DNA from: Cytophagales bacterium
GTDB taxonomy: Bacteria; Bacteroidota; Bacteroidia; Cytophagales; Cyclobacteriaceae
Assembly: GCA_022360015.1 (NCBI GenBank)
Contig: JAKSDQ010000153.1
Coordinates: 1-64,000, forward strand
Direction of reading: 5' to 3'
Length of the DNA stretch: 64,000 bases
In this document: one piece after another, positions 45,361 to 54,654 of the stretch
Position numbering within the stretch: position 1 is the first letter of the stretch
How the letters are laid out: every line of letters begins with the position of its first letter
Made by a program: the position numbers and the translations under genes
The notes under the pieces: model-generated
Databases searched by the model: none
What the model was told of the DNA's origin: nothing
What the model saw: only the letters and a program-made list of their open reading frames with translations

Positions 45361-46581
45361 TTATTCGGCGGGCTGTCCCCAAAAATTCAACTCCATTAAA
45401 TTCAAAAATTTAGCCCCACCCCAAGTTTCAATGTTGACAAAACGAATATACCTGACGGGAGGGGCCTCAAGAGGAAATTCATATTCTTCTCCAGCCGCTC
45501 CCTGTGCCACATCTTCCGGGCTATTAGAGCCATCCGGGCCTCCGGATGGCTTGATTACCTCCCCGTTTTCAACCAATCTTGTCCAGCCATCAAAAGAAGC
45601 CCCATTATCTGCGGGTATTTCATCGATACCCCAGAGCTCAAAGCGTTTTGGGTTTCCATGCCTGAAAAGAAAAGGTCCCGCCCTTTGCCAAAATTTAAAC
45701 CGGCTAAGCTTGCCTGTAACACCAAGATCGACGGTAAACATGTGATAACTTTCGGTATAAGGGGGAATAAGAGCTCCAGGTGTAGTCGTAGGTGTGTGAA
45801 ATCCTGATCCTTCAATAGACCCATCCCACATATTGGTCTTAACCCAGCCAAATGCATCGGTCTCATCACCATCCAGATAAATATCATTAAAATCGTAAAT
45901 GTCAAATAAGACCTCCTCCAAAGGTAATACTTCGGCTTCCATAATCTCAGTAGCATTATCCCATCGGTCAATGGCTGCGATACCAAACTTAGCAACCTCC
46001 GCAGGAAAACCTCTGAACGCGTGCTTTGACCTGTTGTCACTGCTAATAAATGCCGATTGGCTGTAAACCAATCTTTCGCTTTCATCCTGAGCGTAAAAAA
46101 GTAATTCTGCTCTTATTTCATCTTCATTATTATAATTAAGTCTCACGCCCCCAAAATCAGCCTCCAATTCAAAAGTTGCAAAAAGTTTATCGATCGGAGC
46201 TGTTTCGGGGCTTATCGATACCACTACAGGCGGAGAGCGGTGATTACTCCTGTCCACAACCACCAGGCTCACCTCCTGAGACTCCGCCTGGCGTAGCCCT
46301 TCGATAGTAACAAAATTTTTGAATATGGAAGATTTTGCCGTCACTGTTTCTCCATTACCCAACCTGTAGCTGGCCTCTACCAGCAAGGCATCCTGATCAC
46401 CGGGAAGCTTGTATTCGATCTTGGCTCCTCCTGGCAGGTTGGTGACGGCTATCTCGGAAACAATCCCCGGCGGGCTGGGATCAGGAGCAGCCAGTCCTCT
46501 TTCGTCTTGCTCTTCCTGGCAGGCGAGTACTCCCATGGCCAAAAAAATAATGGCCATCAATGGAAATATATTATTTTTCAT
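45361..46581 (-). CDS. Surface lipoprotein of the DUF4959/DUF5000 type with C-terminal discoidin-like domain
   Basis: About 406 residues. The signal peptide MKNNIFPLMAIIFLAMGVLA is followed by lipobox Cys. The N-terminal half is fibronectin-like (AVTNLPGGAKIEYKLPGDQD; VSLVVVDRSNHRSP), as in DUF4959-type proteins. The C-terminal half is a discoidin-like domain (TVDLGVTGKLSRFKFWQRAG; PPVRYIRFVNIETWGGAKFL). It lies after SusD, the usual place for a surface glycan-binding protein that helps the SusCD complex. ATGs also occur at 46602 and 46611 because of a tandem repeat around the start. Confidence 0.82.
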   Translation of the reverse strand: MKNNIFPLMAIIFLAMGVLACQEEQDERGLAAPDPSPPGIVSEIAVTNLPGGAKIEYKLPGDQDALLVEASYRLGNGETVTAKSSIFKNFVTIEGLRQAESQEVSLVVVDRSNHRSPPVVVSISPETAPIDKLFATFELEADFGGVRLNYNNEDEIRAELLFYAQDESERLVYSQSAFISSDNRSKHAFRGFPAEVAKFGIAAIDRWDNATEIMEAEVLPLEEVLFDIYDFNDIYLDGDETDAFGWVKTNMWDGSIEGSGFHTPTTTPGALIPPYTESYHMFTVDLGVTGKLSRFKFWQRAGPFLFRHGNPKRFELWGIDEIPADNGASFDGWTRLVENGEVIKPSGGPDGSNSPEDVAQGAAGEEYEFPLEAPPVRYIRFVNIETWGGAKFLNLMELNFWGQPAE

Positions 46582-46616
46582 GATGTTAATATTTATTTTC
46601 ATGATGTTCATATTTA
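46575..46616. repeat. 21-nt tandem repeat covering the start codon region
   Basis: Two 21-nt units (46575-46595 and 46596-46616) differ by one base. Each carries a CATGATGTT core, giving two possible ATG and ribosome-site contexts seven codons apart for the lipoprotein gene. Confidence 0.75.
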
Positions 46617-46627
46617 TAGAATTAAGA

Positions 46628-48529
46628 TTACCATCCCGGATTTTGGACCAGATTGGTATTGGCAATGATATCTGTCTCTGCAATGGGCCACAGATAATCC
46701 CTGTTCAGAAATTGATAGGTCCCTACTGATATCACCTTGTAGTAATCATCCGTAGTCTCACCATGGACATTCCAGGCACGTATATCGCTGTTTAAAAATT
46801 CCGCAGCCCTCTTCCACCTTCTCAGGTCCCAAAAGCGATGGCCTTCAAACACCAGTTCGATCATGCGCTCATCCTGAATGATATCTCTCAGGCCTTCTTT
46901 CTCTGATGGTTTGCCGGGATTTTGGGAAGCAGCGGCCCACGATGGTACCACGCCGTTCAGTCCTGCACGGGCCCGTACCCTATCGATCCATTCGTAGGCT
47001 TCATTCATCCGGTCAGACTCATTCAAAGCCTCGGCATACAGCAGGTAGAGATCTGCCAGGCGCACTACCGGAAAGGGGTATGACCTCACATTATATCCAG
47101 CCGTCTGTGCAAACTGTACATTTTCATAATAAACCAGCTTTTTAGCCCAGTACCCACTCAGCGCCCACGTGTTCGGATCCAGTATTCCTGATTTTTCAGC
47201 CCTTTTTCCTTCTACTATATATGCATCTTCATCGCTGGTTTGGCCATGGCCAAACCAGACACCTCCGTCAAACCCCAGAGAGGCATAAAACCGAGGCTCC
47301 CTGTGCATGTGTAAAGCAGCGGTCTGAAACCCGGGCCTCACATAGTGTTGATGGGCATCATCTGCCGTAGCTATATCGTACCGGCCCTCAAAATCGTAGT
47401 TTCGATCTTCATCGATCGGCACGCCGTTTTCCGTATAGAACATTTCGGCTATCCTTAAGGGGGGGGACCACCAGGATTGCACACTATTAATGAATTCCGA
47501 AGCAAGTCCCGGGACGATCCTTGCTTGTGACTGGGATTGCAGCGCCGCGACAGGGCTATTCGAGTCACCCCAGATCACTTCGTCATTCCATCTTTCGGTA
47601 ATACTGCCCCTGATGCTCAGCTTGGTCACCGTGGTGTCGGACCAGTCCGCCGGTGCATCGGGAAATTCGTACAACGCATGCCCTGTCTGGTGGGCCAGAT
47701 CAATAGCCTCCCTGCAAGCTTCGGCGGCCCTCACCCACTTATCATTATCGACCGTGGAGCTGATCAACTGCCTGCCATCTTTATCGACAAATCCGCTGTA
47801 GTCTGCGTTGCCATTAAACAAAGGGCTGGCCACTGTTATCAATGTCCGGGCTTTGATGGCGGCAGCTACAGGGGCCGTGATCCTTCCCAGCTCCAGCCCC
47901 CTGCTTTCAATAACAAGTGGTAAGTCGGGAATAGCTTCATCAAGCAATTCCACGATATAAGCAGCTACCTCGTCCACAGGGTCCCTGCTGACCCTGACCG
48001 CTTCAATATCACTGCTTACTTCAAGGTTCTCTCTGATGATCGGAACAGGCCCATACATACGCATGAGATAAAAATGATAATATGCTTTTAAGAATTTGGC
48101 TTCCGCGATCCACCTGGTCTTCTCTGATTGCCGCAGATCAAAAGGCTTATCAATATTTTCCAGGAAAATATTGCAGTCGCGCAAAGCAATAAACATATTT
48201 GATACGGTACCGTTGTTGCCCCAAAACCCCAACATTGGCGCTACGACAGTCTGGCCCCCTCTTGCAATTCTCCTTGGCGGCCAGTCTCTGGCTACGTTAT
48301 CGTTTACCGCGATCTCGTCTCCCGCCGCCAGTGCAGGGTTAGCGTTCGACGCAAACGGGGGCAGGTAACTATACAGGGTAGCCAGAAAGCGTTCTGCGCT
48401 GCCCCTTGTCTCGAAAGCATCTTCTATGACGGCGATGTTATCCGGGACTACATCGATGAAATCGTTGCAGGATGCGCAGGATAAGATGAAAATAGTTAAC
48501 GTAATATGTTTTGTAAACCTGGTTTTCAT
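46628..48529 (-). CDS. SusD/RagB-family surface glycan-binding lipoprotein, locus E
   Basis: Lipoprotein of about 633 residues, larger than the other SusD proteins here. The signal peptide (MKTRFTKHITLTIFILSCAS) precedes Cys and NDFIDVVPDNIAVIEDAFE. SusD motifs are AKFLKAYYHFYLMRMYGPVP, RLADLYLLYAEALNESDRMN and DERMIELVFEGHRFWDLRRW, followed by DYLWPIAETDI. The upstream codon at 48556 overlaps SusC; 48529 leaves a 13-bp gap. The extra length is in the substrate-binding insert. Confidence 0.92.
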   Translation of the reverse strand: MKTRFTKHITLTIFILSCASCNDFIDVVPDNIAVIEDAFETRGSAERFLATLYSYLPPFASNANPALAAGDEIAVNDNVARDWPPRRIARGGQTVVAPMLGFWGNNGTVSNMFIALRDCNIFLENIDKPFDLRQSEKTRWIAEAKFLKAYYHFYLMRMYGPVPIIRENLEVSSDIEAVRVSRDPVDEVAAYIVELLDEAIPDLPLVIESRGLELGRITAPVAAAIKARTLITVASPLFNGNADYSGFVDKDGRQLISSTVDNDKWVRAAEACREAIDLAHQTGHALYEFPDAPADWSDTTVTKLSIRGSITERWNDEVIWGDSNSPVAALQSQSQARIVPGLASEFINSVQSWWSPPLRIAEMFYTENGVPIDEDRNYDFEGRYDIATADDAHQHYVRPGFQTAALHMHREPRFYASLGFDGGVWFGHGQTSDEDAYIVEGKRAEKSGILDPNTWALSGYWAKKLVYYENVQFAQTAGYNVRSYPFPVVRLADLYLLYAEALNESDRMNEAYEWIDRVRARAGLNGVVPSWAAASQNPGKPSEKEGLRDIIQDERMIELVFEGHRFWDLRRWKRAAEFLNSDIRAWNVHGETTDDYYKVISVGTYQFLNRDYLWPIAETDIIANTNLVQNPGW

Positions 48530-48542
48530 GATCATTTGTCTG

Positions 48543-51500
48543 TTAAAATCCCACATGTATACCTAAGTTGACCACTCGTTGCAGCGGATAATTCAAACCA
48601 TTGCCCTGCAGCTCCGGATCCCACATATCAAACAAGCTCCATACGGCGAGATTGGTGCCCGAAGCATATACTCTCAAAGTGGACAGCCCCAGTTTGTTAT
48701 CCGGGTTCCCTAACAGATCATACCCGACTTCTACCTGCTTCAACCGCAGGAACGAACCATTTCTCAACCACCACGTACTCCTCTGTACATTATTTTGCAC
48801 TACGGTTTCGGATAGCCTTGGCCATATGGCATATATATCGCGGTTCTCTTCCGACCAGTGGCTATCGGCATAAGCCTGTAGCAGCCCATTTTCGCTGAGC
48901 AGTCCGTTACCTGAGCCCACGGCATTGATGCCCGCATCCTGCGCAGTATTGATGAACGGGCCCGTACTAATCGGATCAATGAAGAAGGAAACCTCGGCCA
49001 GTCCCTGGAAGAATACATTCACGTCAAAACGTTTGTAGCCGGCCGAAAGACCAAATCCATAGGTTACTTTGGGAATGGTTGGTTTGCCTATCGGGGCCTG
49101 GTCCAGGGTCGTGATCACACCATCGCCATTCAGGTCCTTGTATTTGATATCTCCTCCGCCGTAGTCTACCCCGGCTATACCGAATTGTGCGGGAGCGTTC
49201 ATCGCATCTTCATCGTCTACAAACAGTCGTTCGGCGATATAGCCATGTGCCACACTTACGTTGTTGCCGATATTCGATCTCCATGGGGCACCGATGCCAG
49301 CAAAGTCAGGCTCCTCAAATACTGAAAATTCATTGTCTGCAAAGGTGTAAGTGGCCCGTCCGGTGATCCAGAGGTCGTTGTTGAAAGAGTGATTGACATC
49401 CAGGGAAGCATCCATGCCCATGGCGATCACTTCGCCCACGTTGGTTTGCAGAGGTGCCTGAAGGCCCAGGGTAGAAGGTATATCTGCCCTGTTTTGCAGG
49501 ATGCTGCTCCTTCTTTCATGGAAGGCATCTACCCTGAACTGCACGGCATCGTTAAATAAATTTACCTCCAGGCCCAGGTTGGCCTTTCTCGCTTCCTCCC
49601 AGGTGACCAGGGGGTTGGCATACCTGTTGATGCTCACGCCTGGTATAGACTCATTGAGGTCCCTGCCAAAAGTGGCACTGTTTCCTCCGCTACCCAGGTC
49701 CACTTCCGATAAATAGAAGAAACGGTCCGTGCGGGCATTGCCGATCTGATCATTCCCGACCCATCCGAAAGATGCCCTGAGTTTTAAGCGGCTGATGGTG
49801 CCGGTAAGTCCGCTGAAGAACGATTCGTTGGAAATCAGCCAACCTACACCAAAAGAAGGGAAAAAGCCAAAGCGATTGTTTTCGGCAAACCTTTCCGAGC
49901 CATTATACCCAAAATTGAACTCCGCAAAATAGCGATTGTCGTAATCGTAGTTGTACCTTCCTGCCAGGGTGAGGTTGCGGCTGGGCAGGGATAATTGCAC
50001 GGTGGAGGCATTACCGTCGAGAAATTCGCGTGCGGTAAATACCAGGAGCCCCGTTACATGGTGTTTTTCGGCAAAAGTTTGGTAGTAGTTCATCGCAGCC
50101 TCCATATAGAGTACCGAGTTATTGATACGCTGACCTCCCAAAAGCTCAAGGGATTCGTCACCTGATGCCTGTGCAGTTCTTATCAACCGGTAATCCTCGG
50201 TAAAAGGATCAAAGGTAGAAAGGCGATAGAAAAAGGGCTCATAACCTCTTCTGTTCTCAAAAAAGGAAGTGGTATTGGCGTTTCCCAAAAACCTGGCGCT
50301 GAGGCCGGGCAATATCGAGCCCAGGTCCTGCTTAAACTCCAACTGGACCAGCGAAAGCTGTCGCCGGGTATCTCTGTAGCCTCTCTGAAGCTCGGCATAA
50401 GGATTGAACCATACCGGTACACCGCCATCACCTCCAAAGCTACTGCCACGGGGAGGCAGACCGTTGCCGAACAGGATATGCGGCACGCCCTCGAGGCTCG
50501 GGTCGGGATCGAAGACAGCGGGAAATCGCGCCGGGCTGGTCCTTACCGCCGCATTGTAGATCGCATTGCCTCCCTGAAGCGGGCCCCGGTAGTCATCGAT
50601 GGTCGAATGCAACCTTACGATCATTTCGGTATTTTCATGGAGATCGATATTGACATTGGAGCGCATCAGGTACCTTCTCAGGTTGATACCGTTTGTAAAG
50701 TTGTTCTGCCGGTCCACTTTCAATAGTCCATTGTCTTTATTGAAAGAGCCGGCCACATAGTACCTTACTTTTTGCCCCCCGCCCCTAACGTTCAGATTGA
50801 CACGTGTGGTAGAAGCGTAATCCTTAAACAGTACTTCATGCCAATCGGTAGCCGGAAAAATATTGGGGTTACCGCCTCTTATAGTGCCGGCTATCTGGTC
50901 TTCGGTAAATGTAGGAAAATCTCCCCTGGTCCGGTTGGCCTCATTCTGCAGCCGCATGTGGGTGACGGGATCGGCCAAGTCTACTAATGACACGGGTTCG
51001 CTAAGAGAATGCTCGACCCTCAGATTGACCACTGCCGGCCCGTCTTCACCCGTTTTGGTAGTTACCAGGATTATTCCGTTGGCCCCTCTGGCGCCATATA
51101 TAGCGGTAGTGGTTGGGTCCATCAATACGGAAAAACTTTCAATGTCATCAGGCTGCAACCGGGCAAGATCATCTACGGTAAGCTCAACCCCGTCGATTAA
51201 AATTAAAGGTCCATTCTGGTTGTTAAAAGACGCTACACCCCGGACAAAAAACTGGGCATTGTCCGCTCCCGGCTCTCCGCTGGTCTGGTAAGACACTAGT
51301 CCCGGCAGCCGTCCGGCGAGAGCCGTTGTGAGGTTACTGGCGGGAATATTGAGTTCGGAAGGCTTTACCGAAGTCATCGCACCGACTACAGACTCTTTCC
51401 TCTGGGTGCCATAACCTACCACAACTACCTCTGATAAGGAGGAAATGTCAGCGGCCAAAGCTACATCGATCACAGTTCGGGCACCAATTGCAAGCTCCTT

Positions 51501-52073
51501 AGCCAAATAGCCTACATAGGTAAATACCAGTGTCGTAGCGTCATCCGGTACAGAGAGTACATAGTTACCAGCTACATCAGTGACGGTGCCGATGGTCGTA
51601 CCTTTGACAACAATATTAACTCCTGGCAAAACTTCACCGTTTTCATCGGTTACTTTACCGGAAATTTCCTTGTCCGGCAAAATCTCAATCACGCCTGATC
51701 TCCTGTGATTTTTAACGAGTTTTACACCTATTTGACCATTAATATGCTCAAAGCTCAGCCTTGCTTCCCGTGAAACATCTAATAACACATCGTGTAGTGG
51801 GGTGTCCAGGTAATGATGGTTAAACCGGAAACGTTTATCAATATCTCTTTGGTTATAGGAAAATTTGAAGCCTGTCCTCGACTCTATCTTTTTAAAAACT
51901 GTTTTTAGGTTGTCATCGTTAAAATTAACACTCACATAGGTCTCTTTTACGCTCTTCTGTCCATAACCTTTTCCTGTTGCCATAACAGCAGCAACAAAAA
52001 ATAGTTGTAATAGAAAACCATAATATGAATACATAATGAGCTTGTGTAATGTTAGTAAACATTTATTTTTCAT
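48543..52073 (-). CDS. SusC/RagA-type TonB-dependent transporter with STN domain, locus E
   Basis: Complete importer, 1176 residues, the longest in the window. Signal sequence, STN domain (about 45-110, with FKKIESRTGFKFSYNQRDID), regulatory-like domain with GKVTDENGEVLPGVNIVVKG, plug from EVVVVGYGTQRKESVVGAM to MDPTTTAIYGARGANGII, and barrel ending VVNLGIHVGF. The plug has MDPTTTAIYG where the others have KDAS, a mild divergence. It pairs with the large SusD and two lipoproteins but no hydrolase, so the enzymes acting on its substrate are encoded elsewhere. Confidence 0.95.
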   Translation of the reverse strand: MKNKCLLTLHKLIMYSYYGFLLQLFFVAAVMATGKGYGQKSVKETYVSVNFNDDNLKTVFKKIESRTGFKFSYNQRDIDKRFRFNHHYLDTPLHDVLLDVSREARLSFEHINGQIGVKLVKNHRRSGVIEILPDKEISGKVTDENGEVLPGVNIVVKGTTIGTVTDVAGNYVLSVPDDATTLVFTYVGYLAKELAIGARTVIDVALAADISSLSEVVVVGYGTQRKESVVGAMTSVKPSELNIPASNLTTALAGRLPGLVSYQTSGEPGADNAQFFVRGVASFNNQNGPLILIDGVELTVDDLARLQPDDIESFSVLMDPTTTAIYGARGANGIILVTTKTGEDGPAVVNLRVEHSLSEPVSLVDLADPVTHMRLQNEANRTRGDFPTFTEDQIAGTIRGGNPNIFPATDWHEVLFKDYASTTRVNLNVRGGGQKVRYYVAGSFNKDNGLLKVDRQNNFTNGINLRRYLMRSNVNIDLHENTEMIVRLHSTIDDYRGPLQGGNAIYNAAVRTSPARFPAVFDPDPSLEGVPHILFGNGLPPRGSSFGGDGGVPVWFNPYAELQRGYRDTRRQLSLVQLEFKQDLGSILPGLSARFLGNANTTSFFENRRGYEPFFYRLSTFDPFTEDYRLIRTAQASGDESLELLGGQRINNSVLYMEAAMNYYQTFAEKHHVTGLLVFTAREFLDGNASTVQLSLPSRNLTLAGRYNYDYDNRYFAEFNFGYNGSERFAENNRFGFFPSFGVGWLISNESFFSGLTGTISRLKLRASFGWVGNDQIGNARTDRFFYLSEVDLGSGGNSATFGRDLNESIPGVSINRYANPLVTWEEARKANLGLEVNLFNDAVQFRVDAFHERRSSILQNRADIPSTLGLQAPLQTNVGEVIAMGMDASLDVNHSFNNDLWITGRATYTFADNEFSVFEEPDFAGIGAPWRSNIGNNVSVAHGYIAERLFVDDEDAMNAPAQFGIAGVDYGGGDIKYKDLNGDGVITTLDQAPIGKPTIPKVTYGFGLSAGYKRFDVNVFFQGLAEVSFFIDPISTGPFINTAQDAGINAVGSGNGLLSENGLLQAYADSHWSEENRDIYAIWPRLSETVVQNNVQRSTWWLRNGSFLRLKQVEVGYDLLGNPDNKLGLSTLRVYASGTNLAVWSLFDMWDPELQGNGLNYPLQRVVNLGIHVGF

Positions 52074-52117
52074 ATATTTAGATGTTTTAATGTATTACAT
52101 GAATTCATTAAAGCCCG

Positions 52118-52216
52118 CTATCATCTCGAAATAGCTCTTTTTCCAACTTGCTATATTTCGATGCTGATAGGGAACAATAGTTCCGGCAATATTCCTAGAA
52201 CATTGCCGGAATTTTT
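52118..52216 (+). terminator. Plus-strand double hairpin ending in T5, FecR-SusC gap, locus E
   Basis: First stem: CTATCATCTCGAAATAG (52118-52134) with CTATATTTCGATGCTGATAG (52151-52170). Second stem: TTCCGGCAAT (52181-52190) with ATTGCCGGAA (52202-52211), followed by TTTTT at 52212-52216. The T tract is on the plus strand only. The two-hairpin layout looks like a small RNA body followed by an intrinsic terminator. Confidence 0.65.
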
Positions 52217-52273
52217 AGCTACTGTCAAAATACATTGTCATTGTGAAAGGGGTTTAGATTTGTGTATGAATGG

Positions 52274-53368
52274 TTAGTATGCTATTGTAACTTCTGTACC
52301 CTCAATGCTAAAATCAAAATTCATGGTATAACTTAAGGTGCGTAGCACACTTTCCAAAGGCTTGTGATCAAACGCTGCATTGATTGCCCAGGTCTTAGGG
52401 CTTCGATTAAGTACTTTGATATCGACGTTATACCAATATTCCAGCCTTTTTATAACTGTCGCTTCGCTGGCATCGCGAAAAAAAAGTATATTATCTTTCC
52501 AGGCTACAACTTCTTTTAAATCGAATTTTGTCCTGCGAAAAGTATCTTCGGATTTCAAGTAGATGAGTTGCTCTCCCGGTGATAAAATCTGGGGGTCAGC
52601 TACCTGGTCCGATTTGTTGATCTCAACCTTACCCGTGGTTAAGGAAACTCTGATATCCTGGTCCTCGGTATAAGCACGTACATTAAAAGAGGTTCCGAGT
52701 ACAGTGGTGGTCATGCTTTGGGTAACCACTCTGAAAGGCCTGTTTTCATCTTTTTCAACCTCAAAAAATGCCTCACCTTCCAGATATACCTCTCTTAGGT
52801 TCTCTTCAAAAGGATGGGGAAATGAAATTTTGCTGGCCGCATTGAGTATAATCTTAGACCCATCACTCAAAAATAACGTAGACTTCCTGCCCTTAGGGTT
52901 TTCTTTGGCCGTGAGTTTAGTTTTATCAGTTACTTTTTCAGGAAAAGTAAAATTCGATATACGTGATAGATAATAACCAAACAATGTTGCTAAAACAACG
53001 GTGGCTGCCACAAAAAACCACTTCCTGGTATTGCCCTCCGGATTCATCTTATCTTGCCGGCTGGAAATTGCCCTGGCATTTAATGGGATCTCCTTCGATC
53101 TTAAGTCAGCAGATGATGCTTCATAACGTTCAATGGACCTTTCCAGATTCGTTGAAATTTCCCTGATTTCTTCTTCCGTGATTTCAAATTGCTTCACGGG
53201 CAAATTCAAAATAAGCTCCACTGCCTGCCTGACCACTTCCCGTTTTTCCGGATGCTTTTCCAACCAATTTTGCCAATACAGATTTGACTCCCTATTTGGC
53301 TTGATAACCCACTCCCGAAACTCCTTGTCCAGGACAAAATCTTCTATTGAGTAATTAAGATACTTCAT
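52274..53368 (-). CDS. FecR-family anti-sigma factor, locus E
   Basis: Anti-sigma factor, 364 residues. The N-terminus (YLNYSIEDFVLDKEFREWVI) matches locus B. A transmembrane segment lies near residues 117-135 (WFFVAATVVLATLFGYYLS). The FecR domain has VYLEGEAFFEVEKDENRPFR and GTSFNVRAYTEDQDIRVS; the end (INAAFDHKPLESVLRTLSYT) is DUF4974-like. A 303-bp gap to its sigma gene (53369-53671) carries no gene; AAGGGGTGGGAGTTATCC there resembles the sequence upstream of FecR B. Confidence 0.92.
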   Translation of the reverse strand: MKYLNYSIEDFVLDKEFREWVIKPNRESNLYWQNWLEKHPEKREVVRQAVELILNLPVKQFEITEEEIREISTNLERSIERYEASSADLRSKEIPLNARAISSRQDKMNPEGNTRKWFFVAATVVLATLFGYYLSRISNFTFPEKVTDKTKLTAKENPKGRKSTLFLSDGSKIILNAASKISFPHPFEENLREVYLEGEAFFEVEKDENRPFRVVTQSMTTTVLGTSFNVRAYTEDQDIRVSLTTGKVEINKSDQVADPQILSPGEQLIYLKSEDTFRRTKFDLKEVVAWKDNILFFRDASEATVIKRLEYWYNVDIKVLNRSPKTWAINAAFDHKPLESVLRTLSYTMNFDFSIEGTEVTIAY

Positions 53369-53671
53369 ACTTATGCAATTGAGCTTTTAGTATTAAAGAG
53401 CGTAAAAGGGGTGGGAGTTATCCTTGATAAGTGTTTTTTTTAAAAAAAGAATTCTAAAGTAAAGGATAGAATTGCTTTTTAAGCCTATTCAGCAATGTAT
53501 ATAGGGTGTTGACACTCCATAAACCAACTAATTCATGCAAGAAGTGAAGCATCTTCACAGTTTAAACTTTTCTTCTCTTATTTCATGACATGGTACATGA
53601 ACATGCCCGACCACTCACGGTAGAAATGAATATCGGAGAGTAGAAAAAGGCCGCTGCAATGTCTTAAGCTT

Positions 53672-54313
53672 TTAGGAATAATTATAGAGGTTTGAAATAC
53701 TAAAAAGTAACCATAAAACAAAGGTAATGAAGTGTTTAAGTTCCCTGCGCAATACCTTCATAGCTTTCCAGGCCAACGTATAAACAGACCGCAGATTTAT
53801 GTTCATAATGTTGGAAACTTCTTCATAGGAAAAACCCTCATAATATAACAAATTGATGACCTGGTTTTGTCGGTCTGACAACTGCTTGATAGCATTCATT
53901 ATTCTCCTGCTTTTTATGGAACCATCTTCCTCGTCAATAAGCTGTTGTTCAAATGGAAGAATTATTTTGTAAGGGATATTTTCAGGTGACGGATTCAAAG
54001 ACAGGTCTTTTTTTCTTTGTGCTTTCTGCTCCAGTATTCTTCGGCTGAGTGCTTTAAACAAATAATACTTTATATGTTTAACGTCACTTAAATGAGATTT
54101 ACGAATCCATATATCCAAAAACAAATCATGCAGACAATCCTTGACCATACTTCTTTCAGGCACCAGGTGGTATCCAAAGTTCAACAGATCTTTTAGATAT
54201 CTACTGTAAATAGTTTGAAAAGCAATTCGATCTCCTTGTTTCAATAAACTCCACAGCTCCGGATCAGAAAGCGTGTCTGAGTATTTAGCTTTATTTACTT
54301 CCGGTATTCTCAT
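53672..54313 (-). CDS. ECF RNA polymerase sigma factor, locus E
   Basis: ECF sigma factor, 213 residues. Region 2 is FQTIYSRYLKDLLNFGYHLV and VKDCLHDLFLDIWIRKSHLS. Region 4 HTH is FSYEEVSNIMNINLRSVYTL. It groups with the locus B sigma factor. The C-terminus is hydrophobic (FITFVLWLLFSISNLYNYS). The region 54314-54654 upstream has no gene; a weak stem TCCGAC/GTCGGA at 54527-54552 may end the dehydrogenase transcript. Confidence 0.91.
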   Translation of the reverse strand: MRIPEVNKAKYSDTLSDPELWSLLKQGDRIAFQTIYSRYLKDLLNFGYHLVPERSMVKDCLHDLFLDIWIRKSHLSDVKHIKYYLFKALSRRILEQKAQRKKDLSLNPSPENIPYKIILPFEQQLIDEEDGSIKSRRIMNAIKQLSDRQNQVINLLYYEGFSYEEVSNIMNINLRSVYTLAWKAMKVLRRELKHFITFVLWLLFSISNLYNYS

Positions 54314-54654
54314 AAGTTGCCTGAATAGCGCATAATATACCGTCTCCCGTGTTCTACAAATTCTTTAAACAGCCCGTTATACCATACTAACCATTCTAAG
54401 TTAGCGGTAAACATTTAGATTCAGTGTCCTTAAAACCATTGAAAATTTGTAAAAAAAAACATCAATATCTCCTACATTTTTTGCGTAAAATAATAGTTTT
54501 TTTACATTCTTTATTTGCCGGCTAAATCCGACGTGCAGAATTTTTTGTCGGAATAAAACTTACAGGAAACCATGAGGTAACAAGCCATTGTTTAATGTTA
54601 AATTCAGGGTGTATTCGCTGTTTTTTTTCAACCTCGGTAATATCCCCTCTTAAT

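Noticed and set aside
45555-46085. A 176-codon minus-strand frame inside the DUF4959-type lipoprotein gene
   Set aside because: It lies entirely within the lipoprotein frame with good domain evidence and has no domain of its own.
2964-52216. Reading the FecR-SusC hairpins as ordinary terminators of the FecR message
   Set aside because: On the minus strand each stem is preceded by A's and has no U tract after it; the T run is on the plus strand in all five cases.
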